A stretch of 64,000 nt of DNA from Secundilactobacillus yichangensis (GTDB lineage Bacteria; Bacillota; Bacilli; Lactobacillales; Lactobacillaceae): assembly GCF_016861565.1 (NCBI RefSeq), contig NZ_BOLK01000005.1:108292-172291 (forward strand), read 5' to 3'. Shown in pieces: positions 16,764-25,284 of the stretch. The notes under the pieces were generated by a model, which saw only the letters and a program-made list of their open reading frames with translations, was not told the origin of the DNA and did no database searches. The stretch's first letter is position 1; each line of letters starts with the position of its first letter. A program made the translations under genes and the position numbers.

Positions 16764-17978
16764 ATGAAAAGAGATAAGCGGACACCTTATCAGTCAGGCC
16801 GACTGGCCTTGATGTTGTTTTTGGTGTTGATCGGGTTTGTATCGATCTACGTGCTGCGAAGTGCAACGGGACTCGTTGGCGGGAGCGGGTGGTTGCACAC
16901 CAGCGTTGGAATCGGGAGTGATTGGCAGTCGCTGATCGTTGTCGGCTGGTTAGTTGTCGAAGAAATATTGTTGTGGTTTGGGTCAAGGCTCATTCACTGG
17001 CACCCGCTGGCTTTGATTTTGCCGCAGCTGGCGTTTGGACTTTTGACGACGATCCAGCTGACGGGGGAAATGCCGGTTGTGATGATCGGGGTCATTCCAG
17101 TCGTTGGGATCGAGATCATTATGCTTTACCCGAAGCCCAGACGGCCGTTAGCAGTGCTGGGAGTGGCGGTATTGCTGATGTGGGGATTGTATGGACTTTA
17201 CAACGGGGCCTTTTTGGCGCTGGTGACGCTGCAAGGCTTGGTATTCGTGTTGTTTGTGGTGTGGTTTTACTGGCGTATGTTTAAGGCACAGTTGAATCAG
17301 CGACAGCACGCCGAAGATTTATTGGCAGAGTTGAAGATTGCGTATGCACAAGTCGAAGAATCGACCGTTCGGACTGAACGTCAGCGAGTCGCCCGCGAAC
17401 TGCACGATACCCTAACGCAAGGATTGGCGGGCACGGTGATGCAGTTGGAAGCGGCACAAGCGTTTCTTGAAAGCGGCAAGAATGAGCGGGCACTGGACGT
17501 TATCAAAGGTGCGACCAATATTGCGCGGGAAACGTTACGCGACTCACGGCTCACGTTGACGGATTTGCGATCGACATCTGAGAAGAGCTTGGGCGCGCGG
17601 GTTGAGCTTTTGGCAGATGCCTTTAAGAAGAATTATGGCTTGCAGACCAATGTCAATCTCAAAGATGTGCCGGATTATTCTGATGTGCAGTTGGCCGAAA
17701 TTACCCGGATCGTGTCTGAGGCTTTAATTAACGTGGTCAAACACACCAATACGTCACAGGCAATCATTCGCGGCGAGACGAAGAATGATGTTTTCACCTT
17801 GCAAGTGATTGATTTTGGCGAAGGTGATACGGTCAAGACGAAGAAGGGACATTTTGGTATGCAAGGCATGCATGAGCGAGCCGCAGCCCTTGAAGGTGTC
17901 TTGACTGTGATTAGTACCCCGGGTGAAGGAACCACCGTCAGCCTGATTTTACCGACGACCAAGAAGGAGCAATTATGA
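16764..17978 (+). CDS. Sensor histidine kinase, NarL/LiaS class (HisKA_3)
   Basis: A 404-residue membrane kinase. The first ~170 residues hold about five hydrophobic segments, then a short coiled coil, then the HisKA_3 box RVARELHDTLTQ with the phospho-His (about residue 212) and an HATPase_c domain (SEALINVVKHT N-box, GMQGMHERA G-box). It should sense an envelope or membrane signal and phosphorylate the adjacent regulator. The stop overlaps the regulator start (ATGA). Because that regulator gene is frameshifted, the kinase is probably an orphan now. Confidence 0.88.
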   Translation: MKRDKRTPYQSGRLALMLFLVLIGFVSIYVLRSATGLVGGSGWLHTSVGIGSDWQSLIVVGWLVVEEILLWFGSRLIHWHPLALILPQLAFGLLTTIQLTGEMPVVMIGVIPVVGIEIIMLYPKPRRPLAVLGVAVLLMWGLYGLYNGAFLALVTLQGLVFVLFVVWFYWRMFKAQLNQRQHAEDLLAELKIAYAQVEESTVRTERQRVARELHDTLTQGLAGTVMQLEAAQAFLESGKNERALDVIKGATNIARETLRDSRLTLTDLRSTSEKSLGARVELLADAFKKNYGLQTNVNLKDVPDYSDVQLAEITRIVSEALINVVKHTNTSQAIIRGETKNDVFTLQVIDFGEGDTVKTKKGHFGMQGMHERAAALEGVLTVISTPGEGTTVSLILPTTKKEQL

Positions 17979-18599
17979 GTATTCGGGTTTTGATCGTAGA
18001 CGATCATCAGATTTTACGTACAGGGCTCGTTGATTATGGAGACGACAGACGGTATCGAAGCAGTGGGAAGCGCGGTTGACGGTGAAGACGGTCTGGCCAA
18101 GGTCGAGGAACTGCACCCCGATGTCGTGCTGACCGATATCCGCATGCCAAAGATGGACGGTATTGCCATGTTGCGTGAGTTGAAACAGACTCATCCGGAA
18201 CTACCGGTAGTGGTACTGACGACATTTGATGACCAAGAGCCGATTCAGCAGGCTTTGAGACTCGGCGCTAAGGGTTTTATGCTCAAAGACGCCGACAAGG
18301 CAACCATTATCAAGACGATCCAAGGTGCCATAAACGGCCAAGTGTATGTGGAGCCGTCACTGATGGGCAAGGCATTTGCGGCGCCAGCTGCAGCGAAGCC
18401 GAAGTTGAATGAACGCAATCAGCAGATTTTGACGATGGTCGCTGAAGGTTCACGCAATGTTGATATTGCCAAGACCATGCACCTCAGTGAACGAACAATT
18501 AAAGCACATCTCACCGAGATTTATAATCAGCTGGGCGTATTCACTCGCGCCGAGGCTGTGGCGGCCGCTTTGCGCGATGGTTTGATCGATTTAAAGTAG
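17975..18599 (+). pseudogene. LuxR/NarL-type response regulator, frameshifted
   Basis: ATG 17975 opens MSIRVLIVDDHQILRTGLVDY, a receiver-domain start with the acidic pair, but this frame runs off at about 18036 and stops after 34 codons. The rest of the receiver (DIRMPKMDG with the phospho-Asp; TTFD; K in MLKDADKA) and the LuxR-type HTH (ERTIKAHLTEIYNQLGV) continue in another frame to 18599. Restoring two bases after GATTAT would give the expected VDYLETTDG. Either a loss of two bases (or gain of one) killed the gene, or the ~190-residue downstream part starts inside at TTG 18030. The latter lacks the first strand and acidic pocket, so it should not be phosphorylated normally. Confidence 0.82.
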
Positions 18600-18670
18600 G
18601 AGATGTCGGGGAACCAATCGGCAGGGGGCAAGCCGCTGCTTTATGATGGAAATCTAGATTAGAGGACATT

Positions 18671-18695
18671 GGCAGTCGAAAGTGACTGCCTTTTT
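18671..18695 (+). terminator. Terminator after the two-component system
   Basis: GGCAGTC-GAAAG-TGACTGCC-TTTTT, a compact stem with a T-run. Confidence 0.8.
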
Positions 18696-18812
18696 AGTTG
18701 CGTAGCGTGAACAGATAGCGATGGGGTGCTGGTGAGTCTTCAAATTGACTTATGCCGGTAAGCGCAGTGAGTTATACTAATCAGATATTATTTAATCTAT
18801 GGAGGTAACGCT

Positions 18813-19460
18813 TTGAAGTTTACAATTGATCCGGCAATCGATGGGGAGCTGGCAATCACAGAGATTAGGTTCAAGAATTCAGCTCACAGTGACAGGCTTT
18901 GGCATGAGAGACTAGACCCACTTATTCAAAAGATAGCCGAAGAGGACACCTTGGAGACTTTACGAGATAATGCCGCTATTCAGGCGACTAAAGCCGGATA
19001 TAAGCATGTCGGCAAAGACCCAAGCCGGTATCGGCCGTCCAGCGATAGTTTGTGGCGGTGAGTGATCAAGGGTAAGGGTCTTTGCCAGGTGAATACGCTG
19101 GTTGATCTCAACAATGATTTGTCGCTGCGGCTGCACTTGCCACTGGGCAGTGATGATCTGGATCAGCTGACTTCGCCGTTGACTTATACTGTGGCGCCAG
19201 CAGGGGCGACGTATCCGGGAATCGGCAAGGCAGCGATTGATTTGGCGAATGGGCTGGTGTTAGCAGATCAGAACGGCTTCTTTGGCAGCCCAACGGCGGA
19301 TTCAACGCGGGCCATGATCAAAGAAGAGACCACCCACGCGCTAGTCGTCGTATATGCTTTTAGTAAGGTTGATGAAGACACGATCCAGAATGTCGTGGCC
19401 GATGCCTGTAGGAACTTTCTCGATGATTGCACGGTCGTCAGTCAGCAAATCGTCAAATAG
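18813..19460 (+). pseudogene. B3/4-domain protein (tRNA-synthetase-like editing domain), interrupted by an in-frame stop
   Basis: A TTG start behind TGGAGG opens 82 codons ending RPSSDSLWR-stop (TGA 19059-19061). The same frame continues at once for 132 codons with the B3/4 signature region (TYTVAPAGATYPGIGK, LANGLVLADQNG, GSPTADSTRAMI). The pieces together have the length of stand-alone B3/4 proteins (about 215-230 residues), related to the PheRS beta editing region. CGA-to-TGA at one position would explain the break. The second part starts with GTG but has no ribosome site, so the gene is probably dead. Confidence 0.8.
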
Positions 19461-19479
19461 ATCAGCGCATCGGTTGTAC

Positions 19480-19503
19480 TCCCGTCTCTGACGGGATTTT
19501 TTT
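19480..19503 (+). terminator. Terminator after the B3/4 gene
   Basis: TCCCGTC-TCT-GACGGGA followed by TTTTTTT. The next 270 bases hold no gene apart from the hairpin listed at 19683. Confidence 0.85.
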
Positions 19504-19682
19504 GTTTTTAGCGCAACAGAATTGTCCGTCGGCATATGTCGTTGTATCAATATTCAAACAACATGCATATTGGGTAAGGACTCCGTGCGTCAGAGCGTGA
19601 TTCTGAGGCAACTTAGGATGCAAAGATGCATAGTTTGTGAGTTGATCGAAAGTTGGGTCTTCATTTCATAGTAGCAATTTGA

Positions 19683-19720
19683 CCAGTTAGGGGCCGTATC
19701 TGACCACTAACCGGCTTTTT
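19683..19720 (+). terminator. Terminator-like hairpin upstream of the second ABC operon
   Basis: CCAGTTAGGGGCC pairs with GACCACTAACCGG and is followed by CTTTTT. It lies ~50 bases before the ATPase gene, with no gene directly upstream. It may be an attenuator or an insulator. Confidence 0.6.
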
Positions 19721-19771
19721 GCGTACAGTTTCGCAACGAATTGATAGGCTCAACTGCGGAGGTACGAAATC

Positions 19772-20632
19772 ATGTTACTAACAACAAGAAGTCTCACGAA
19801 AGCTTACGGCAGTCAGGTGGCTGTGAACGGATTAGATCTCGACATCGAGCGCGGTAGTTTCACTGCTATTCTTGGCCCAAATGGTGCTGGTAAATCGACC
19901 ACCATGGGTTTGCTGACTGGAAGCCTTAGACCAAGCAGCGGCACAATCACATACGCTCCAGACACTAAAGTCGGCATCGTCTTTCAAGACAGCGTCCTCG
20001 ATGCCAACTTGTCTGTGCGAGAGAATTTGACGATTCACGCCAAACAATACAAGAACGTAGAACCCGGAAGAATCACGCAGCTCATTAAGCAGCTCGGCTT
20101 ATCTACATTTACTAAGCAGCGCTATCACACGCTATCCGGTGGTCAGAGACGTCGCGTTGATATCGCTCGTGCTCTGCTCAACGAGCCAGACATTTTATAT
20201 CTTGATGAGCCGACGACTGGACTGGATATTCAGACTCGTAACGCAATTTGGGTGCTATTGCATGACTTACAAACGCAGCACCAACTGACGATCGTGCTGA
20301 CAACTCACTACCTGGATGAAGCCGACTCTGCTGACAGTGTGTACGTCGTCGACCACGGACGGGTGATTGCCCACGGTACCGCCGCCACCATTAAGACGAA
20401 ATATGCACCGGACCAGCTACGGATCACGCCGGTTGATAGCAATCGGTTACGTTCTAGAGTTTCTGACAGCACTTTTAGGGTCGAAGGTGGTGACTTCGTT
20501 TTTGAGATGAAGACTGCACAAGAGGCCTTGAAATTGCTGACGAATAATCAGAAACTGGTCCAAAACTTTCAGTTTCGCCCCGGAACGATGGACGACGCAT
20601 TTATTGCCTTGACTGGCAAGGAGGTTCGCTAA
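19772..20632 (+). CDS. ABC transporter ATP-binding protein (ABC-2, drug/NodI-like)
   Basis: A 286-residue ATPase with Walker A GPNGAGKST, signature LSGGQRRR, Walker B ILYLDEPTTGLD and H-loop LTTHYLDEAD; all catalytic residues are present. TGCGGAGG lies upstream of ATG 19772, and the stop overlaps the permease start. The gene order ATPase-permease-LytTR-DUF3021 is a recurrent Firmicute cassette for export or resistance. Its permease partner carries a nonsense codon here, so the transporter is unlikely to work. Confidence 0.88.
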   Translation: MLLTTRSLTKAYGSQVAVNGLDLDIERGSFTAILGPNGAGKSTTMGLLTGSLRPSSGTITYAPDTKVGIVFQDSVLDANLSVRENLTIHAKQYKNVEPGRITQLIKQLGLSTFTKQRYHTLSGGQRRRVDIARALLNEPDILYLDEPTTGLDIQTRNAIWVLLHDLQTQHQLTIVLTTHYLDEADSADSVYVVDHGRVIAHGTAATIKTKYAPDQLRITPVDSNRLRSRVSDSTFRVEGGDFVFEMKTAQEALKLLTNNQKLVQNFQFRPGTMDDAFIALTGKEVR

Positions 20633-21501
20633 TGATAGCCTTGATTCAACGTGATTTACTGCTATACTTCCGCAACCATTCTCGAGTGCTCTTTTCGTTG
20701 ATGGGAGCGATGATTACATTCGTGTTGTACCTGGTCTTCTTGAAAAACACGATCCAGGCCGGTTGGAAGTCTTATCCCGGCAGTGACATCTTACTCGATC
20801 AGTGGTTGATTGGTGGAACACTCGCAATCACTGGGATCACCACAACGTTAGCCGGATTGATCCAAGTCGTCTCTGATCGGGAATCGCAAGTACGCGAAGA
20901 CCTGTTGTAGACTGATACTAGTGATTCTCAGCTGACGATTAGTTACTTAGTGGGTGCCAGTGTGATTGGATTTTTGATGCAGGTCGTCATGTTTGCCATC
21001 ATGTTCGGTTACTTCCATCTTGAAGACAGCTTGAACGTCACTTTGGAACAGGTGGGCTTGTTGACTGCCTTGATGCTGCTCAATGCAGTACTTTCCTCAG
21101 CCATCAATGCCATCATCATTAGTTTTGTAAATAATATGAGCAGTCTGACTAGCCTGTCTACAGTGATAGGGACTGCTGCTGGCTTTTTGGTAGGTGGCCT
21201 AATTCCGATCGGTACGCTTCCCAGCGTTGCGCAACAGTTGATCAAAATTACGCCAGGTAGCTATATTGCGGCCCTGAACCGGCAAGTGCTGATGAGTGGC
21301 AAGCTGACTGATACCTTCGATGGTCACTTAGCGATGCAGCACCATTTTGAGAAGCTGCTCGGCGTGCGTCTTGACTGGGGCGGGTTGCTGACCCGTCAAG
21401 AAACTTTGAATATAGTGGTCGTAACCTTAATCGTAGCTATGGCCTTAGCCTTAATACCACAGCTGATTGCTGGAAGACAGCGCCGCAAGCTGACGGCATA
21501 G
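20632..21501 (+). pseudogene. ABC-2 permease with in-frame stop
   Basis: The frame opens at ATG 20632, codes 92 residues to REDLL-stop (TAG 20908-20910) and continues in the same frame (TDTSDSQLTISYLVGASVIG...) to 21501. The parts together would make a ~289-residue permease with six helices, the normal size for this family. One base change at the TAG would restore it. The second part has no ribosome site near its first possible start, so this is most likely a nonsense-mutated gene. Confidence 0.82.
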
Positions 21502-21517
21502 GCACGAAAGGAGCCAG

Positions 21518-21759
21518 CTACTTCTGACGACAAGCGACGGGATCGTCAACACCAATGAGACCCTCAGTCACTTTCTGGGACGGGCAGCGAACCCAAACTT
21601 TGTCCAGGTTTCCAAGCATGCTGCACTGAATCTCGATCACTTGCTGTCACTGGCAGACAGCTTCTCCGGGAGTATGTCGGCACGACTGACCAACGGCACG
21701 AAGACCGAGGTCAGCCGTAAATATGTCAAAGAACTAATGCGGCGCTTGGAGGTGTAATT
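21518..21759 (+). pseudogene. LytTR-type regulator, 5' half missing
   Basis: An open frame without a normal start codon runs from about 21518 to TAA 21757-21759. It codes ~79 residues such as TSDGIVNTNETLSHF, NFVQVSKHAALNL and SRKYVKELMRRLEV, the C-terminal part of a LytTR DNA-binding domain. A ribosome site (GAAAGGAG, 21505-21512) remains in front of it, so the deletion seems to have removed the region between start codon and mid-domain. The next gene, DUF3021, follows immediately, as in intact LytTR-DUF3021 operons. Confidence 0.72.
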
Positions 21760-22158
21760 ATGTTGAAGAAAATTGTTCGCAACACCATCACTGGGATTGG
21801 CTTTGGTTCATTTGCGTATATTCTGGTTCTACTATTCAAGATTCAAACCACGATGCCGACAACCACTAACATCATTAGTGTTCTCGTGATGAGTGCTGGT
21901 ATCGGCTGGATTTCCTTGGTATTTGATAGTGATGCACTGCCGTGGATCGCCGAATTAGGAATTCACTTTGTCGGTACATTCTTGCTTGTCGCGATAATGA
22001 TGCGACTCAACCACTGGCCATTGGTTCCACTATTTTGGATTGTGTTCGTGGCCTTGTACATTGTCATTTGGGTAATCATTCGCATACAGCAGGCCATTCA
22101 GGTCGATCGAATCAATACAGCAATCGCGAAGCGGTCACAGAAGTTGGAAAATAAATAG
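21760..22158 (+). CDS. DUF3021 family membrane protein
   Basis: A 132-residue protein with four hydrophobic segments and a basic C-terminal tail (IAKRSQKLENK). It matches DUF3021 proteins, which are encoded after LytTR regulators and are thought to modulate them or an associated transporter. The ATG directly follows the stop of the LytTR remnant, and GGAGG at the end of that gene acts as ribosome site. With regulator and permease broken, its role here is doubtful, though the reading frame is intact. Confidence 0.75.
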   Translation: MLKKIVRNTITGIGFGSFAYILVLLFKIQTTMPTTTNIISVLVMSAGIGWISLVFDSDALPWIAELGIHFVGTFLLVAIMMRLNHWPLVPLFWIVFVALYIVIWVIIRIQQAIQVDRINTAIAKRSQKLENK

Positions 22159-22216
22159 GCTCACAAGGGAAACACAGAACAATGACCCCAGAATAATTCT
22201 TGGTACTGAGACACAT

Positions 22217-22360
22217 TTATTTTGAATTCTGAATGATTGCTGTTCGGACTTCTTTTTGCATTTTTGCCAGATACTGATTCAGATACCGTCGATCTAGCCA
22301 TTCCGCAATTTCTAACAGGGGGGTACCAATAGAACAAGCAATCCTGACAAAGGTAGAATC
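22217..22360 (-). pseudogene. Possible C-terminal gene remnant on the minus strand
   Basis: A 47-codon open stretch preceded by a stop codon ends at TAA (22219-22217). It has protein-like content (SIGTPLLEIAEWLDRRYLNQ, KMQKEVRTAIIQNSK) but no start codon or ribosome site. I do not recognise the family. It fills the gap between the DUF3021 gene and the replication/mobilisation genes and may be debris of a further cargo gene. Confidence 0.3.
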
Positions 22361-22431
22361 CTACAGCATTCGTGGGAGATATGTGTTCGGAATTACAGTC
22401 AGGTCAGACGAAAACATGACAGGAGGAACTT

Positions 22432-22566
22432 ATGACAGACAGATTGATGCGCGATGCTAAACATAGCGCCTACTCTTGGGCAGAACAACTCAAGAGACAG
22501 ATGAAGAAAGCCGGTATTACGCAAGTGCAGCTTGCTAAACGATTGGAATTTCAGTACGGCAGTTAA
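22432..22566 (+). pseudogene. Truncated Xre-type HTH protein
   Basis: ATG 22432 follows AGGAGG at ideal spacing and codes 44 residues that include the first half of an HTH (KKAGITQVQLAKRLEF), then ends abruptly at QYGS-stop. Tn916/ICEBs1-like elements often have a small Xre-like gene just before the MobT/Rep gene, so this is likely that gene cut short. A 44-residue product would lack the recognition helix. Confidence 0.6.
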
Positions 22567-22607
22567 ATCGGGTTTTAAATGGTTATCTACTTACTGAGGA
22601 GGTGAAA

Positions 22608-23638
22608 TTGAAGATTGGACACGGCATGATTAGATTGACCCAGCGAGATTCACTTTTCTGCCACGTTGATTATTTACGAGTACGATTTGAGTTTGCAACA
22701 GCGGAAAACTTGATTACAGAGCTGATGTATTTGAATCTTAAGACCTTCTACCGTAGTGAGCGGGCTTTGTATGGGTATAGAGAGTCATATCAGCGAGATG
22801 ACATTCGCATTATGACCTCTGACCCAGGGTCAAAGTTAGGGACTCTACTTGAGATGCATAGTAGTGGCTGTCGCCAACTGGAACTGGCGTTGGCACGTGA
22901 TCATCGTGATTGGGTAAGCTTCTTTTATGATTGCAGTGAGCTTAATGCGAAGTTCAAACGGCTCGATATTGCCATCAACGACACGTTAGGTATTATCGAT
23001 GTGCCGCGTTGGATCGAGAAAGCCAAGCGAGACGAGTTTGGCTCAACGTTCAAATCCTTTCGGGACTTTGGACAAATGAAGAAAGAACGTCGTGGGGCGA
23101 CGCTGCAGTTTGGATCACCGCAAAGTGATATTCAATTTGTGATCTATCAGAAGGATATCGAACAATATCAGAAGAATGGTCAGAAATCGACCTAGCACCA
23201 ATCAAAAATCGCTTTGAGATTCGGCTGGAGAATAAGCTTGCGGATAAAGCCGTCGAGCATTTTATGAGTGGTGAACTTCCAGAGAAAATCGTCTTTGGCA
23301 TTATCAATCGTTATCTACGATTTGTAATACCGATCAAGTCTAAGGACAAGGCTGAATGGCCACTTGATCCAGAGTGGGAGACGTTCATTGGCGCCAATCG
23401 CAATGACATTAAGTTGTTTATGAAGCCTGAACCAGTCACGATTAACAAGGAAATGGTTTGGTTGCGTAAACAGGTCGCGCCGACCCTGAAGATGATTCAG
23501 AATCTCGATTCGGCCTTGGGTACTGATCAACTGCAAGAGATGATTAATGAGGCGGAGTTAAGCGACCATCATAAGGCGTTACTGAATGACATTTTAGAAG
23601 ATAATCAAAAAGGCGACTACGCCGACGAAAGCAAGTAG
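22608..23638 (+). pseudogene. MobT/Rep_trans-type relaxase or replication initiator, frameshifted
   Basis: The first part (TTG 22608 behind GAGGAGG) codes the N-terminal half of a Rep_trans/MobT protein (SRxL..LALARDHRDW, FKRLDIAINDT, GATLQFGSPQSDIQFVIYQKD) and ends at TAG 23193-23195. In another frame, from about 23171, the protein continues (EEWSEIDLAPIKNRFEIRLEN) to 23638. The two halves together give the normal ~340-residue length of Tn916 Orf20 or ICEBs1 NicK relatives, which nick oriT and start rolling-circle replication. The shift lies between about 23160 and 23175. Confidence 0.8.
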
Positions 23639-23717
23639 TCACCTCTGCAGATAAGATTTGGCTCCTATCTGGTTTGATTATCTCACAGGCGGGGAACTAA
23701 CAACAAGTGAGGTAATG

Positions 23718-23936
23718 ATGAAATCTAGTACAATCAACAAGGCTGATTTGATGCGTCTTGCCGGTTTTCGCCAGCATACGGCGATGATGGTGATTCGACA
23801 GGCCAAGCAAATTATGGTAGAAAGAGGATACTCATTTTACAATAATCGTCGGCTAGGCGATGTTCCGCTTAGTGTCGTCGAAGAAATCATTGGCTGTTCT
23901 CTCTTACAGGAGGACCCAGACAATGGGGAAAACTAA
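23718..23936 (+). CDS. DUF3173-type small protein, probable excisionase/recombination accessory factor
   Basis: A 72-residue protein from ATG 23718 with a helix-rich, HTH-like sequence (KADLMRLAGFRQHTAMMVIRQAK, then LGDVPLSVVEEIIG). It matches DUF3173 proteins, encoded directly before integrases in Tn916-like elements. It overlaps the integrase start by 14 bases. A role in excision or integrase control is inferred from this position. GAGG (23709-23712) fits ATG 23718 better than ATG 23715. Confidence 0.72.
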   Translation: MKSSTINKADLMRLAGFRQHTAMMVIRQAKQIMVERGYSFYNNRRLGDVPLSVVEEIIGCSLLQEDPDNGEN

Positions 23937-25125
23937 ATATTCTGGCGTCTACACAGACGCCAAAGGAAAGTATTTTTATCAAATTGAAATGGGGGTGGAC
24001 AGAGCTACCGGTGAGCGGATTCAGCGAAAGAGTCGAAGAGACGCGCAGGGACAACCTTTTGCCACAGCGTATGCTGCGCACAAAGAACTGATCCGCGTTA
24101 AGCATGAGTATCAGCTGTCTAATGGCTTAATCAACTACAACCTGACATATGGCGAATTCATCGAGAAGACATACAAACCATATTACAAGTCGTTTGTTGA
24201 AAATAGTACCTGGCTTTCGCGCCAGCCGACTATGAAGATTTTGACTGACCGTTTCGGCGAGATGAAGTTGCGGGATATCGAGGGCGGTGATTGCGAGCAA
24301 TTCCGAATCTGGCTGTTGAATGATTCTCCTTACTCGCAAGCCTATTCGTCCCTGACGTATACCATGTTTCGGACAACGCTGGATTACGCGGTAACGTTAA
24401 ACTTCTTGCCACAAAACATCGCTAAGCGTACTAAGGCGATTCCAAAAGGAAAAGCTGTTGTTGGATTCTGGACGAAGGATGAGTTCGAGGCAGTGCTCTC
24501 TAAGGTGTATTGTGACGACTTTTATGAGCATATGTGCTTCGTGATGTTGTGGGTCTATTACATGACTGGAATTCGAGTTAGCGAGGGTTTGGCGCTGTGG
24601 TGGAGTGATGTCGATCTTGAACATAAGAAGCTGCGTATCCATCATACGCTGGACATGCGAAACCAGAATAACTGGACACGCAAACCTTATACGAAAACAG
24701 TTGAGGGAATGCGGACAATCTCGCTGGATGATGACACAGTAGCAGTATTGACCGAATGGAAAGCTGTTCAGGAAGCGCATGGAGTAAAGCACTTCGTGAT
24801 GGGTGCGACAGACAAGCCCACTTACCGCTCGACGGTGATGCGGGTAATCTCACGATATGCAAAATTAGCAGATGTGGCGGATATTCAAGGCAAGGGACTG
24901 CGGCACTCACACGTTAGCTATCTCATCAATGAGTTCAATGCCAATGTCTTGCACGTGTCAAAACGGTTGGGCCATTCTAGCCCTGAGATCACGCTGAAAC
25001 ATTATTCGCATCTGTGGAGCCGTGGCGATGAAGAGCTTGCGGAAAAGATGAGTGGTAACATCAAATTTGAATCGGCAACTGAATCAGGAGTCGATTTCAA
25101 TGGTAATCAGTCGATAAAATACTAG
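23923..25125 (+). CDS. int: Site-specific tyrosine recombinase (integrase), Tn916/phage type
   Basis: A 400-residue integrase with an N-terminal arm-binding domain (TKYSGVYTDAKGKYFY), a SAM-like core-binding domain (about 75-165) and the catalytic domain. The catalytic residues are visible: Arg in TGIRVSEGLAL, HxxR-type GKGLRHSHVSY, and the C-terminal LGHSSPEITLKHYSHL with the nucleophilic Tyr. ATG 23923 follows AGGAGG; the longer reading starts inside the DUF3173 gene. The frame is intact, so integrase may still work even though other genes of the element are broken. It lies 82 bases from the right core repeat. Confidence 0.92.
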   Translation: MGKTKYSGVYTDAKGKYFYQIEMGVDRATGERIQRKSRRDAQGQPFATAYAAHKELIRVKHEYQLSNGLINYNLTYGEFIEKTYKPYYKSFVENSTWLSRQPTMKILTDRFGEMKLRDIEGGDCEQFRIWLLNDSPYSQAYSSLTYTMFRTTLDYAVTLNFLPQNIAKRTKAIPKGKAVVGFWTKDEFEAVLSKVYCDDFYEHMCFVMLWVYYMTGIRVSEGLALWWSDVDLEHKKLRIHHTLDMRNQNNWTRKPYTKTVEGMRTISLDDDTVAVLTEWKAVQEAHGVKHFVMGATDKPTYRSTVMRVISRYAKLADVADIQGKGLRHSHVSYLINEFNANVLHVSKRLGHSSPEITLKHYSHLWSRGDEELAEKMSGNIKFESATESGVDFNGNQSIKY

Positions 25126-25147
25126 CCTGCCAAAATTCTGCCAAAAG
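25126..25147 (+). repeat. Putative integrase arm-type site, right end
   Basis: CCTGCCAAAATT and CTGCCAAAAG lie directly after the integrase stop and repeat the pattern at 13179-13200 in the same orientation, 60 bases from the right core. Confidence 0.6.
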
Positions 25148-25206
25148 TGGGTTTGGCGTCCTCAAAACGTTGATATAAAGGCGTTTAAAGGAGACCAACT
25201 CACGTC

Positions 25207-25219
25207 GAGTGGGAATAAG
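25207..25219 (+). repeat. attR core, 13-bp direct repeat
   Basis: GAGTGGGAATAAG is an exact copy of 13077-13089 and marks the right junction. It re-forms the last guaA codons plus stop without the rest of the gene. Confidence 0.85.
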
Positions 25220-25251
25220 GTTCCTGCTCGGTAAATCAGATTAATAAAAGT

Positions 25252-25284
25252 AAAGCCTCGTTATGTGATGGGGCTTTTATTTTG
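25252..25284 (+). terminator. Original guaA terminator, now beyond the element
   Basis: AAAGCCTC and GGGGCTTT flank an 10-base loop, followed by TATTTT. It lies 33 bases past the right guaA repeat, where the native guaA terminator should be. From here to 25450 the sequence is AT-rich without a gene. Confidence 0.7.

Larger units (their letters stand above)
13077..25219 (+). mobile_element. Integrative element inserted at the 3' end of guaA (~12.1 kb)
   Basis: The element is bounded by GAGTGGGAATAAG at 13077-13089 (guaA 3' end) and again at 25207-25219. Its right end has HTH, MobT/Rep-type, DUF3173 and tyrosine integrase genes, a Tn916/ICEBs1-style order, with the integrase next to the right junction. 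Cargo is two ABC transporters, a two-component system, a B3/4 gene and LytTR/DUF3021 genes. No coupling protein, VirB4 or other conjugation gene is present, so it is not self-transmissible. It would be an integrative mobilisable element or the remnant of a larger one. guaA 3' ends are a known target for tyrosine integrases. Confidence 0.88.
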
